Of a stretch of 64,000 nucleotides of DNA, positions 34,701 through 48,100 are shown piece after piece (position 1 is the stretch's first letter; every line of letters starts with the position of its first letter). A model generated the notes under the pieces. That model worked only from the letters and a program-made list of their open reading frames with translations. It was not told where the DNA came from and ran no database searches. This DNA comes from Gyrodactylus bullatarudis. Lineage: Eukaryota; Platyhelminthes; Monogenea; Gyrodactylidea; Gyrodactylidae. The stretch covers positions 8,454-72,453 of the forward strand of contig SSNU01000293.1 in the NCBI GenBank assembly GCA_012064415.1, read 5' to 3'. The position numbers were made by a program, and so were the translations under genes.

Positions 34701-36190
34701 AGATTTCCATTTGATTACATTAGGGGTTGACATCTTAAAAAAGAAAATCATGCTGCTTCGATTTCTAATTTTTCTATTTTATACAAGAACCCAGGAGATG
34801 ACAGCACACATATGTGGGTGAAGGAGAAATTCTTCATCAACATGTATAAATATAATTTGTGTTTTCAGAAGAATTATTTGGAGGTTTCGAGGAAATCAGG
34901 CAACTTATGTCCGATAAAGAAGAATTATTCGTTTAATCTTTAACTACCGTGGCCTATGTGAGCTTTTTCACCTTTTTCTCTTCATTGTTGCTTTTTAATA
35001 AATATTATTTATCAGGCTAGGATGAAATTTTAACCCTCATTTTAGGACCAACTATCAATTCAAAGCATCATTTTGTATTGAAGCATGTATCGAAAAATAT
35101 TCTCCATTATGTCATTCGGTTTTGAAAATCCAGAATTTTTCAATCCGCGGCTCAATTTCAATGAATTTTTACTACGCAATCACTAAAATCCGGAATATCT
35201 TTGTCATTTAATGAGTTTCTTAATTTTTATCTTCAAAAATAGCCATCTTATTATCAAGAGGGGCTGATGGTTAATTTCGTTATTTATCATGTCCGTGGGA
35301 TATTGTGGGAAAAATGGGCAATGACATAATGGAGAATGATTTTCACGCCTTAAAATTATGCAAAACATGATCTCAGTATAATGAGGTCTTTTGTCGCCAA
35401 CTGCAAGGGGAGGGGTTCCAGTATTCTGTCTATCCGTTTTGGCTAGATAAAGATTTTAGGATGATATTTTTCAATATTGATTTTTTTGGTTCAGATTTTG
35501 TATCTCAAACTATTCTGGCAAATCTTGTGATTATAGTTTGATTTTTTAGGAATGCATAAAATTTTATGCTCTTTCGAATGGTGTAAGTCTCTTTATGTAA
35601 AATGTTGAAATAACAGAGTTATTTTATCTTTGTTATTATTCACCCTAGACAATTTTTTGTTAATGCATTGAAAAGAGGAGAAAATTCTCTTTCGAATGAT
35701 ATATGATGAGCAAAACCTAATCAAAGTATATTAATTTTAAGAAGGTTTAAAGAATTGGGGATGAAGTGAAAAACTGCTTATTCCTTACTGGCTAATGAGT
35801 GCTCAACGCTGATTGGCTGGAATTTTGAGGCAGAGAGGTATAAAACTAAACCTCCGTGATATTTTTAATTTATTTCGAGTCATAATGTGTGAAAATGACT
35901 GTACTAAAATTTATCAGAAAAGTAAGTCCTCTCGTGAGTTGTTCGGAGAAAAATTAATTTCACCCCAGCCTAGTATTTATTGAAGAGTTTTTGGTGTTTT
36001 TTAAGCTCAAATTATATTCTTATTTCCATTCATGATTCTTATATTCTTCAACTTTTACCATTTCTTTATAAATTGTAAATTATTATTTTTTATTCAACCT
36101 TTAACTTTTATCATTTTTAAAGAGAGATCACTAATGATCCTTTGAGAAATGCGCATTTGGTTTTAAATATATCTTCTTATATAATTCTAA
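34700..36190 (+). pseudogene. Penelope-like 3' fragment, split by a hAT-like insertion
   Basis: Plus-strand pieces LYKNPGDDSTHMWVKEKFFI, YSFNL and PWPM match the fragment at 27330-27860, and the 3' tail continues at 35981-36190. The interval 35013-35972 is absent from the 27.6-kb copy, which confirms that it is an insertion. Confidence 0.65.
35013..35972. mobile_element. hAT-like non-autonomous element (960 bp) inserted in the Penelope tail
   Basis: The ends CAGGCTAGGATGAAATT and (reverse strand) TAGGCTGGGGTGAAATT form imperfect terminal inverted repeats. They are flanked by TTATTTAT (35005-35012) and GTATTTAT (35973-35980), a 7/8 match to an 8-bp duplication, as hAT elements make. No transposase is seen. 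Parts of it recur at 18570-18910 and in the flanks of the piggyBac element at 42020. Confidence 0.65.
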
Positions 36191-38029
36191 ACTGAATTTA
36201 ATGTTTTTTGTATAATATAATTTCTTGTAGACTATATTTTACCTATATTAGAATATCATTAGCTCGGTCATGGAGGGATTTGCATCTTTATTTTTGCTTG
36301 ACTCAAGCATCTTATATATTGTCAATAAATCTAGAAAAAAATTTCAAAACCTCTGATTCTAATGCTATGCATGGCTGGAAATTAATGAGTAAAAAACTAA
36401 TTGCACCAGTTTTAAATACATATTTGTTGATCTGACGCCATTTTGTTTTGCGAGCAGATGTTAAAGTTAGCCGAAAGATTTCTGGGTCCTGCTGTTTGAC
36501 CAAACGGACCAAAATACCGATAAATCTTTTTCATCGATGAGTTATCATTGCTGAAGAATCTGTCGGCATGAAAATACTTTGGTTTTGTGATCTAACAACT
36601 CACTGATTACGAATTAGGTAATTCTGTGAATTTATAAATATTGAATAGTGTCGCTCGGCTCTACGGAATCGTCTATAGAGTAATCCTTATTGGGTGTATT
36701 TTCCATCCATAACTCAGTAAATGGATAAAAACTGTGGAGTCATGAATTTAAATTGTCGATTGCAATAATGGTATGTCTGAGGATCAGTTTTTGTTCGAAC
36801 ATTATAAGGGTAAATCATTTTAAGATATCAATAGATTTTATCGTCTAACGGATTCTTTGAAGAATTGGCATTTTTCTAGTTTCATTTAAATTTGTCCCTT
36901 GGATACCTTTGTAAAACTTATTTATGCTCTTCGACAGTTTATGTAATGTATTCGAATGCTCTGACAGCAGTCTTTGAGATTTCTTGTTTCCTAAATCTTA
37001 TTTGATGATACATTAATTTTCGAAAAAAAATAATTTCACCAATGGATTTCTTGCAAAATTTTGATCTATAATACACCTTTGCGTGGTATATGCCGCTTTA
37101 TTTTCGTCGGAATGGCTTACTCCACCAGTTCCGTCCACGACTGTATACTTTGGAGCCATCTTTAGATATGACGATCTAGAATCATTTTTTAATGAATGCA
37201 TGATATTCTTATAGCAATAACTAATTGAAAAATACAAATTTTCAATAAAAATATGATCTGAATTCTAAGATCAAACCACTTGAGAGCTGATGGACTGATT
37301 TTCTCGCCCTGTTTTCTTTTGCTTTTAAATATTATCTAAGAACTCTCTCTGATCCTCCCAATAAAGCTTTAAAAATTAATTCTAAATTTTAAATCAAAAA
37401 CTAAATTCAGAATGGGGTGATCATTGAGTTGATTTTATTGTGGTTCCAGGGTGATTATTTTCAAAATTTATTTACGAAAAGTCTAAGTTTATATGGAGGA
37501 TTTTGCAAACAGAAATGTAGTCTAAGAGGTAAGTGTGATATGGCAATGTTAGTTATGAGTAGGCCGGTAAAAAGCAAATTTCAGCCATAAAATAAACAGT
37601 GCTAATGATACCTAAGGTTTCGAGTAATCGTTTTTTATAAGTGAGATAAAAAGTCGATAAATTTCGACAATCCTTGAATTGTCGATAATTTAATCCATAA
37701 CTGTATCAATTTCTTTTTAGGAAGAAATGCGTGTGACTGAGCCGTTGCATCGACATCTGTTGGCGTTCTTGGCGCGGTAAAAAAATCAGGCTATTTGCAA
37801 TATATACCCGTGAATTAGGCGAGTTAATATTATGCTCTGAACATTGGATGAATTTTCGAAAATCAACAACATAACTTCAGCTAAGCCGTTAGACTGATAA
37901 ATAACTGCTGAAATCTCATACGCTACAGGAACAGTTGGAGTTCAATCCCAGTGAAGTTTTAGTCATTAACTAATGTTAACAGGTTTCAAGGACCATTATA
38001 CTTAATTGTTAACTGGAGGCGTCTAATGG
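36191..38029. other. Intergenic with weak transposon-like frames
   Basis: A minus-strand frame at 36312-36512 (INKYVFKTGAISFLLINFQP, then CIALESEVLKFF) faintly resembles the segment before the catalytic domain of hAT transposases. Another at 37013-37237 (KMAPKYTVVDGTGGVSH) is unassigned. Neither is strong enough to call. Confidence 0.3.
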
Positions 38030-38595
38030 CTACGGATGGGTTAAGCTCCTCAGGTTTCTGCACATCAACCCAGCATACATATATTTTGACAAGGTTGTGT
38101 TGATAACACTGGCGACATCAGTGTTAGCTCTTGATAAAATCTGAGAACATCTGGTACATAAATTGAAATAATAGGAATAATCTGGGATATATAAAATTGA
38201 GTTGAAATCTGTGTCCCAATGGATGAAGTGTTGTAAGAAGGATCGTGAAACCTCTTGAGGAGCCATGGTGGTGGTTTCGGTTAGCAGTAGGCGGGATCTT
38301 GTGATAGGGAACAGCTGAAAATGCGGTTCTCCTCAGTCAATAAGAGTAACCGCAGACTAGGTGAGTGAACAAATTTTTTAAGAAAATACGTTTTAAGAAC
38401 GGTGGTAGCTTGAATCAAGGTGTCAAGTTTGTTGGAGTAATTTAGTTTCAAGTCCTGAAATTTAGATACCATTAGGGGGAAGAGATCCGATGCTTTTGTA
38501 ATTGTGGTAGATAGGCAGGGTATTTTCGTCTTTGCACGATTCAATGATAAACCAATTTTTGCCAGGTTAATATCCAAAATCATCTCGCCAACCAA
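38030..38595 (-). pseudogene. LINE reverse-transcriptase fragment (thumb/connection region)
   Basis: The minus frame 38281-38595 reads LAKIGLSLNRAKTKIPCLS, then SKFQDLKLNYSNKLDTLI, then a K-F hydrophobic block. It lines up with STIGLELNTSKTKLMLLGS to YNSKLNTSKHI of the LINE at 6460-8270. A second frame continues (38030-38266). No catalytic motif remains. Confidence 0.55.
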
Positions 38596-39149
38596 CTAAA
38601 TTTTATTCTTTCTATTTGTGGTATAGATCTGCTGTTCTAATGGTGATGTTTGAAACAATCTGGTTTGTATAAAGCTCTGAGAATCTTTAAATAACAGACA
38701 ATGAACTTGAGAAGCAGAAGTTTTTTCTTGTCGCAAGTAATTTAAACCTAGATATCCTCAAAGGGTCGGAATATTTTACCAATTGAGAGTATGATGCTTT
38801 TCTTTTCCAGCTTGTCTGAGTTAATTGACGAAGTTATACTCTAGAAACCTTTCTTGAAATTTATGGTAGTTCGTAATACGAAGTTCATATTGCGATTCCA
38901 CCAATAAGAATTATGTAAGCTTTTACTCGAGGAATTCTAAATTAGAATTTCTAATAATTGATGATGAATTCAATTCATTCAATAATTGGATTTTAAGTAC
39001 TGATCTGATCAAATTGATCATCAAATAATAAATCAATTTAAAATTATTCCATTATATAGAATTTAAACTGTGTTTTCATATTTAATTTAGGTGTTTTAAT
39101 TAGTTAATTTTTTAAAAATTTTGTGTCATCTTCTGAAATTTCCTCAACA
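38596..39149. other. Upstream region of Elp1
   Basis: AT-rich intergenic DNA that should hold the Elp1 promoter. I see no TATA box at a fitting distance from the ATG at 39150, as is normal for a housekeeping gene. Confidence 0.4.
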
Positions 39150-42100
39150 ATGCAAGACATTCAATGTTTCCTGACCAATTTGAGGACACAGAAAGCTGAT
39201 AAATCCCATAAAAAAATATATATATATGAAACTGACAGTTTTCTGATTAACGAAAACAATAAACTTTACTATTTATCCATAAAGTTGGATAAATCTCTTC
39301 TATTTGAAATGAATGATGATTCTGAATCAAAGATTACTTACGACTATGTTCATGAATTCAATTGCATATATTTGGGATGCTCCAAAAAAATCTATCTTTT
39401 TGATGTTGAAGCGAAAAAGATTCATTTCAACGCAGACTTCGATGAAAATATCCTAAAAGTTGTATTCTCTCATGATGGATCTGTTGGTTGTGTTCTTTTA
39501 GAGAATAAACAAATCCTACTTGTCTCACAAGAGTTGGATGTTTTGAATGAGATTAACCTCGACAATGTTACCGAATGTCAAATAACCTCTATCAATGTTG
39601 GTTGGGGAAAGAAAGAAACACAATTTCATGGCTCCCTCGGCAAGGCCGCTGCTTTTGCAGATTCTGAGAAAAATACTCCCTCTTCAGAAACTAATGATGA
39701 TGGCATCATTCATATTGCCTGGAGAGATGATAATAAATTCGTTACTGTATCCTACATCAATGCATCGGGTTATCGTATTCTTAAAACATTCACTGACCAG
39801 CTGGAATTATACTCAATTAATGAGGAAACAGAAGGAGTACAATCGAACATTTTTTATTTGTAAGTTTGGAGTTATCTGAGTTATCCATCTGCCTCGTGAT
39901 TATGGGTTCATTAATTCTAGGCCAAAATATTTCCTGCTTGGAGCAACTAGACGTACTAAATACAATAAATTGGATTTGATTTTCTTCGAAGTTAACGGCC
40001 AACGACACAAGATTTTCAACTTGCTAAACAAAAAGAATTTCCAAGACCCAGAATTTTTCGATGTTAAAAAGATTGAATCTAATTCAAATGGTTCCCTTAC
40101 TGCTATGCTTTTTGAGCCTACTGCAAAGAATCCAGATAAGTCCAAATCTTTTGGTGAGTTTTTAAATAGAAATAGGAAATCTACTTTGAAGTAGATATTT
40201 ATTATTGATTTTTTTACAGTTGGAATTTATTCCTTCATTCAATTCCAATGGACATGTAAGCGTATGCTCCAAATGACAAACTCTGACATGATTCAGGACT
40301 CTATCAATTTTGGCTGGTGTAAAAATGAACTCGGCTTAGAGAACCTAGTCATTTACAATGATGGCCAACGTCTTGAGATCAACCTGCATCCAAAAAGTTT
40401 CAACAAGATCAATCTCTCTAATTCTAACGGCGATATTTTCTTCTGCCTTGACAATACAGATTTGAAAATCAGTGATTTTACTTCGGCCATCATACCTCCA
40501 CCCCTTTGCTCAGCAATTATTTGTGTAAAAACTCAAGATTCATTCAAAGTTCCCATTGCAGCATATTGTGCATACAGCGAAGATTCAAGAAATTTAACCC
40601 TAACTCTTTTAACATGGAACGGGGACCTGTTGGAGGTTGTACTTGGTGAAGAATCCTCATATGATTCAATTAAAGTCAATGAAAACACTGTTGAATTCAC
40701 TCGCAACGTTGGCAATATGAAGAAGCTCAAGAAACTATGCCAAGTCAATTTGATATCTGGTTGGCGGGAAAAAGTGTCTAATTCAACTCTAACTACCAAC
40801 ATGACGAGGATATCTCAAAATTGCTTGTTATTTGTCACTGAGAATGCTACAAAGATCCTCATTGCTCACTTGAAATCTAATTCGATTGACAAAGTTGAGG
40901 AAATATTCAGTTTGAAAGATGCTAATAGTTGTATTTACAAGACCAAAGTCATTTCGAATAACATCGACAATGGCATTCTAGTACAAACCAATCTCAAGGA
41001 AATGTATCATATAAAAAAATCTGACAGTGCCTATGCAAACACTTTAATCGGTGTCCTACCTGAAATATGTGAAGAATTCGATCTTATTTCCATGTATCCC
41101 AATACAAATTCGATGCGTCTCAATGAATTCTTTTTGATTGGCCATTCAAAGAGGCTGCAGAAACTCTACCTTCTCAAGACAGACGTACCCCTTGGTCAGG
41201 AGAATATTGGAAAGTTCCTCCTGAACAATATAACCTCTTATGCAATCCATGAATCATTCCTTGCTCTGACTACAGTCGACAAAATGTTGTTCCTCTCAAA
41301 AGGTAACCTTGAAAATATCAGCTCAACTGAGAGAATCAAGTCTAGTGCTATTGAAAACTGTAAGTTTCAAACATCTTTTTGAAATATTTACTCCTAAAAT
41401 CACGAATGAAATTTTTTTACAATCTTTAAAGAGTGTTTTATTGATTAGAAATAAGGGATAGTTACAAAGAGTTGAAGATTCTAGATGAAATTTTCAAAAA
41501 GTAGAAGATTATTCGGAAATTTTACAATGTATACGCTTACTTCTTGACATTGATGTGATAAATGTTCACCGCTTTTGTAAAATTCAAAGATGAACAGACA
41601 AATAGGCTCAACAGATCTCTCTTGATATTAACTTGAGTTAGATTGAGTCGGCTTATAATTCCTTCCAACTTATTCGGAAAATTCAAGTTAATGGCTTCAC
41701 TCATGAAAGAGGTCATTTGAAATTAGTGCCATTTGGATATCCACCTTGTTTTTGCATACCAACATATAACTACTGTCTTGAGGCTCATTTGCTAGATTTG
41801 ACATTTGAGACAAAAGATTGCTTAAAGTATATTAAATGCAACGTGTTCCCAGATCTCTTCTATTGATTGCAACGTGTACTTTAGTTACTTCTATTATTTG
41901 TAAGATTAAAATACAATACAATCCTAGACAATTTTTTGTTAATGCATTGAAAAGAGGAGAAAATTCTCTTTCGAATGATATATAATGAGCAAAACCTAAT
42001 TAAAGTATATTAATTTTAACCCCTTCGAACCCATAAGAGAACCGACAGACTTGGATCGAAAATTTTTTCGGGGATTTGATTTCTAAAAGCTATCTCAACA

Positions 42101-45100
42101 ACTTTTACTTCAATATTTTTTTCATACGAGATCTCTTTCTGCTTGATCTGGATCAGGTCGTATACGACCTTATGGATTTTAAAAGACTAGAGAATTATAC
42201 AATCTACTTATAAGCGACGCACACATAAAAAAGCAAAGTTTATTTAGAATGAAAATCTCTGAAACAATTTCTAATAGAATTAATACATAAATAATTATTA
42301 CAATTTTGAAAAAATAATGTTTTCATATTGCACAAAGAGCATGTTCTTCTTTCTCTGTCTGATTTGACTCTTGAAGGAATATGCTGCTCTTTCAAGTCAA
42401 AATTTCCTCCAGATAAGTTGAGAATGTCCAAAATTCTTTTATCTTCTCTTCGTTTAGCAGGTATGGGACTTTCCCTAAGATTTATAATTCTTTTTCTTCC
42501 AACTGCAGTTTAATTTCCGTCATTTATAATTTGTTTTGCAAGAATCAATTGGAAGCTCATCAGATCAATTGCTTTTTCCTCTTCTTCAATATTTCTCTTT
42601 ATATCCAGGCATTTATTATCGATGAATTCAGGATCCACTTGAAGACAGCTGAATACCAATTGGTTGATCTGTGATTCAGTCTGTACATTGCATGAAACGA
42701 GTCGAAAAGATCAACTGCTCCCATGGACTTGTTGTAGTTGCTCACTATGTAAGGCATTTGAATAGATTCAACAATTTTTGCTTTGGAATTCCATCTCTTA
42801 ATAACAGTGACTGGTTCAGCTGCTCAAAGGTAGATATGTTAAAGTTACCGCTCTGTTATCGAACCATCTGAGAACGTAAATTCTTTTTGAAGGACTGTAA
42901 AGCAGGTCATATATTTCTCTACCTTTCTTTAAGAATTTTTTCAGTCATAAGTTCCTTTTCTAGCTCTTTCAAACGGTTTGATCTCACTGTACCTGTACTA
43001 TGAATTCCACGAGCAAGAAGAGCATCTTGAAGCTCCAGACTATTAAAAAAGTTATCGAAGCATACAATATGGTTCTTGTTTTTAGGAAGAGCATTTCCTG
43101 GGAGAAAAAAAAGATAAAAGTAATCCAAAAAACTTCGGCAAGGTTCTGGTTTCTTCATATGTTCGAAAACTAGATTGAATTTAGGATGCCTTTTAATATC
43201 TCTCATATCAATATTCCCGACTCTATGAAGTTCAAAGATGCCGATTGATTCATCTGGATCTTCTTCCATGTCTTCAATAGTTGAAATCTTGTTATCTATA
43301 TCCATGGGATCTTCTAGTTCCTCATGTGAAAGATCGGCTTGGGGTAGCATAACAAGGGAATAAACAGTCCCATTACGAGTAGTACGAACATCGAACTCAC
43401 TATTTAACTTTGATTATTTTCGTATAGACCTATCAAATCACATCAAGAGTTTGTATTTGCATTCATTATTAGTAAATGAAAGACTTGAACAAATATCGAA
43501 TTTGATAAAGCTTGGTATGTATGAAATTATGCTATGATTAACATGGGAAAATTTAGAAAATACCTCAGTAAACAAAATCCATTATTTTTCAAAAAAAATT
43601 ATGTTAACCCCAAATTAAATCACGCCATTAGATAGAGGAATAATTACTCTATCTATTAGTAAAAAATAATAATTATGGTTTAGAAATTATAAAATAATTA
43701 GTTAGGCGGTCGTATACGACCTCTGGGTTCGAAGGGGTTAAGAAGGTTTAAAGAATTGGGGATGAAGTGAAAAACTGTGGATCACAAAAAAGGATTAAAA
43801 ATTGTTTCTATGATTTTTCTGAAAATATTTATTTGTCGAATTGGAAAATCATAAATTAGAATAAAACAAAATTGAAAAAAAATTTTTCTATCCTGGACCA
43901 GTTGATCGAAAATGGAAGCCCTTTATAAAAGTACCCTATCAGTTTTATACCAAGTACAGTTTGTTATACGATAAGACTCATATCATAAACCTTGAAAAAC
44001 ATATAAACTTTTGTTTTCTGTTGTGTAATGTTAAAAATTAACTGCTAATTGCTAGTTTAATTGCATACGACTTAATTATATGAAATTGCCTTATATACCT
44101 TCGAATACACCATATCATTCCACTATTTTTGAGTAGCTACGTCTGATTTGTCATTCCACTATTCTTGTTACTCTCTCTTGGTTATTGACTGTAATTAGAA
44201 AGAATATTCAATTTCATGATGTACATTGTTGATTAGTTATCCAAGAATTTCTCGAGTCAAACCTTGAACGTGAACGAGTCAATAGGAAACCAGAAATATC
44301 ATCTGTCTATCCAATCGAATCGGACTCCCTAATTATTACCTCATGTGATGACTATGTTATTCTTCAAATGCCACGCGGAAATCTTGAAAAAATCTGTCCA
44401 AAACCATTGCTCCTCAACAAAATTATTAAAATCATTTTGGACAAGTATGTATTTCCTTTCCTTATTTATCAGGTTACATTACCAAACACTCATGAAAATT
44501 ATTTCAAGTAAAAAATACTCATTACTAGAACCTTAAAAACGCATATGTTGCATATTTTAATCACAAGGTATACTTTTTCTCATTTGACGAAAACTGTAAT
44601 TAGATTTCTTGTTAGTAAAAGGGTTTAAAAGTTATAACTGCACATATCTGTCAAATTTAAATGCATGTACTAATGTATAACACATAAAAATTATCAGTCA
44701 ATAAAATTTAACCTACAAACATGATAGGCCAATCAGAATCAAGTTAAAAAGTCAATGAATAAAATTTATACACTAAACTCTCTAAAAAATGTATGACTGG
44801 AAAACCCGACGCACAAAATAATATCAATGGTTTACTCATGAGTATTATAATTAAAATATAATAAATTTATTTGATATTTTAGAGCCGAAGATGGATTAAT
44901 TTCTGGTTAAATTTGATGAAATTTTGAATTTACACTAAACGTTTATAGCATTTTCTCCTCAACCTTTTTCCAGAACCTTAGCTCAGGTAATAATAAGAAT
45001 AATTTTTTCTTCTCATAGAAGCATAAAAATAATATCATCAGATGCAGAATAAAAAACTATTACACCTCCGTAAATCTCAGCCAGAAATATAATTCCGGCT

Positions 45101-48100
45101 AAAAACTAGACGAGTTTACAAGATCTTGTACGGAGACCCCCTTTTGTCACTATTGTCACTCACAAAATATGTTTGCATTGTAAGAAATAAACGGGGGTCT
45201 GTAGAATCCAAATTGTATGTTTCCTCAACTTCCTCACAAAACTAAAAACACAGCATTGGAAAAAAAGGGTCTCCCTACAAGATCTGTTTGAATTACGTCA
45301 TCGTTGTGAAATAAACGGGGATCTGTAACTAAATTCTGAATGATTTTTCCCAAATTCATTTGAAAACTAAAAATGAAATCATATGAACTTTAAACTCGTC
45401 TAGTTTTTAGCCGGAATTATATTTCTGGCTGAGATTTACGGAGGTGTAACAGTTTTTCATTCTGCATCTGATGGTATCATTACTCATAATTATGAGTAGT
45501 AAAATCTTGGAAAAATCTTAAATGCATATTTTTTGAGGCTCTACTCATTACTTTTGTCATATTCCATTTAGACAAATTCATTTCCTTTTGACTAATTAGA
45601 TGTTCAAGAGAGTTCTGTCTCTCTCAGACATTCAAACTTTCCAATCTTTCTAACCTTTAATCTCTGTTTCTTCTAGACATGATTATTTAGCGGCTGGCCT
45701 GTCAATGCGTAAGAATCGTATCGATCTCAATTTGTTATATGACGCAAGTCCAAACTTATTCGAATCCAACATGGCGACTAATGTTGAAAAGTTTATCAAC
45801 TCCAGTGCCAGTGATCTTCTCAATATTTTTATTAATTCTCTACAGTGAGTGAATTCCTCTCTAACTTAAGGTTTCTATAATTCAAATCGTAAAAATCAAA
45901 TATCTGAGAATAGAATTTCCGGGCACCCTAGATCGAAATTTTCTCCTTATGATTGAGACCACTCTCAACTCTGTCAGGGCAACCAATCAAATTATTTTGT
46001 GATTGATTCATCCCTGATTATAATTAATTTTAATGTTACTACTTTGAAAGCTGAATGATTTTTTTCCAAAAAATTCTATAACCATAGATAATTTCTAGAC
46101 TTATGTCTCAACTGATGTCTCAAATAATTTTATCGAACTAATTTTCAAAAACTTTAAATATAAAACTTTATATTAATTAACAAAAAGAGCTTATAAATAT
46201 TTTGTGTGTTGCGAAAAAAATGAATTGGGCGCGCAGCACTCAATATTGGCCACTTAGTCTTTTAATATTTTTGTTCAAGAAATTTAACAGTATTATCCTC
46301 AGGTATTTTCTTCTTCTTAGACTTATACTTGTATACCAAAATAAATATTTTTAAAAATAGGATAAGTTGAGACCTCAAGCTAATTCTTGTTTTTTTGGTA
46401 CCAGTCCTATTAATTATCATTAACCAATCGAAATTAGTTTTCTAATTCATAGCTAGTTGTAAATAACTATGGCTATCGATAGAGTATGAGCCCTGAAAAG
46501 GAGAAACCTAAAATTTAATTTCTAACAATAGATTCATTAATAGCCTCATATAATAGATTCTATTATCTTAATATATCCATTAACCCCCTCCTCGAATGAA
46601 GTATGAACAGGTATTAAGGATGAGGAGGAGACCCCCACCCTAAATCATTCACGAAATATACTAATTTTAGTACAACCTGTGAAGAAAAATTCTATTTACG
46701 AGATTTACTAGGACGTATGAAATTCACGAAATATACTAGAAAATTATTATAATTCCTGATTCCCGACTTGTACGGTAACATGTACATAAAATATTTAGAA
46801 ATAATGAATTAGATTAATGAAATAAAACTTACTTTATATTTTGGGCTCAAAATGTCTCATACGAATCAAGTCTAGACAATGTATGGCGTGCTTTGCAACA
46901 CAACCAATCAGGTTAGAGGTCAGATTTAACTATGAGCCAATGAAATGGGAGTTTTTTTCGGGTTTAATCATGTGATTTTCTCAATTAACTTTTTTTTATA
47001 ATTCATGAAAAGAGCTTTCGAGTGTAGAAATGATAAGAATGAATTCTGTTATATTTGTGGTTATTTTTTCCACAATAAATTAATGTTTCCTATAAGGGTT
47101 ATTTGAAATAATAGTGGTTGACAGGGGTATTTTATAAAAATGCCATGAAATTCTTCAATTTTTTTCTAAATCTCTCTATCTTGATGTAAGTTTGCTTAGT
47201 TTTTGATATCCTGTTGCCAAGATTTCTCAATTTAAGGGATTACGAAAAAAACATAAGAAAAAGTCAATGGATCCAAGTGTATTCAACGAATTTTTCACAA
47301 AATTTTTCTGCCTCAGATCTGAATCTCTTTTTCTTTGGCCGTCCTGGCTGAGAGATCTTGTCTTTACCAATCAAATCTGTTTCCGTGATTTTATTTATGT
47401 CGCAGTAGATCAATTCATTGCCGTACATTTTGATTATTTCATTTACTTTGAAATTTTTCGCGACCATATGCTCGAAAGGTTTTGATAAATGAATATAATT
47501 GGCAAAAGAATTAAGGAAATCATTTTGATTTTCTGTCCTAAGGTCACTAAGGCTCTTCCACGCACACTAATATGAGGCATCCAAACCAAGCTGGCGCTTA
47601 AGGACTTTCTTGTAATTTTCTGGTGTTACTTCCTTTATGTCTTCGAAAATCGTTTTGACATTGGCTCTAATGATACTCCGTCGTACGTTGAATTTTGTCT
47701 TAAAATCAAAAATAGGTTACTCACTTCTTCGCAAGAATGGTTGAGGAATTTTGTTATATAAAACAATCCGTTGAATCTCCTGTTGAAGTTCAGTTGAAAT
47801 TCGCAGCCATCTTTCTTGCATTTAACACTGTAGAAGGAAGAAGTGGTTTTTGCAACTCTGTGGGGGTTTTGTTGATTTCACACCTATCAATTTATGCCGA
47901 TCTTGTTTCTGTAAAATTTAACAATCAGGCTATTAATTATAATTAATTTTAGGAAAAATATGGTCATTTTTCGAATTTCGATTTGGCACCAAAATCCCAT
48001 TTTTTTCGAAAAGAAAGCCAAATATCACCGTAAAATTTATTTTCTTGTCTAATTCTGATCCTGAAAAAATTCTTTTGACCACACTCTCGCTTTCAAAAAC

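Noticed and set aside
39595..39879. Second protein overlapping Elp1 exon 1
   Set aside because: An alternative-frame shadow of a well-supported conserved exon.
47264..47467. Conserved nuclear protein (basic PKKKRFR motif)
   Set aside because: Short, without splice sites or recognisable domain, surrounded by decayed frames; only mentioned as intron content.
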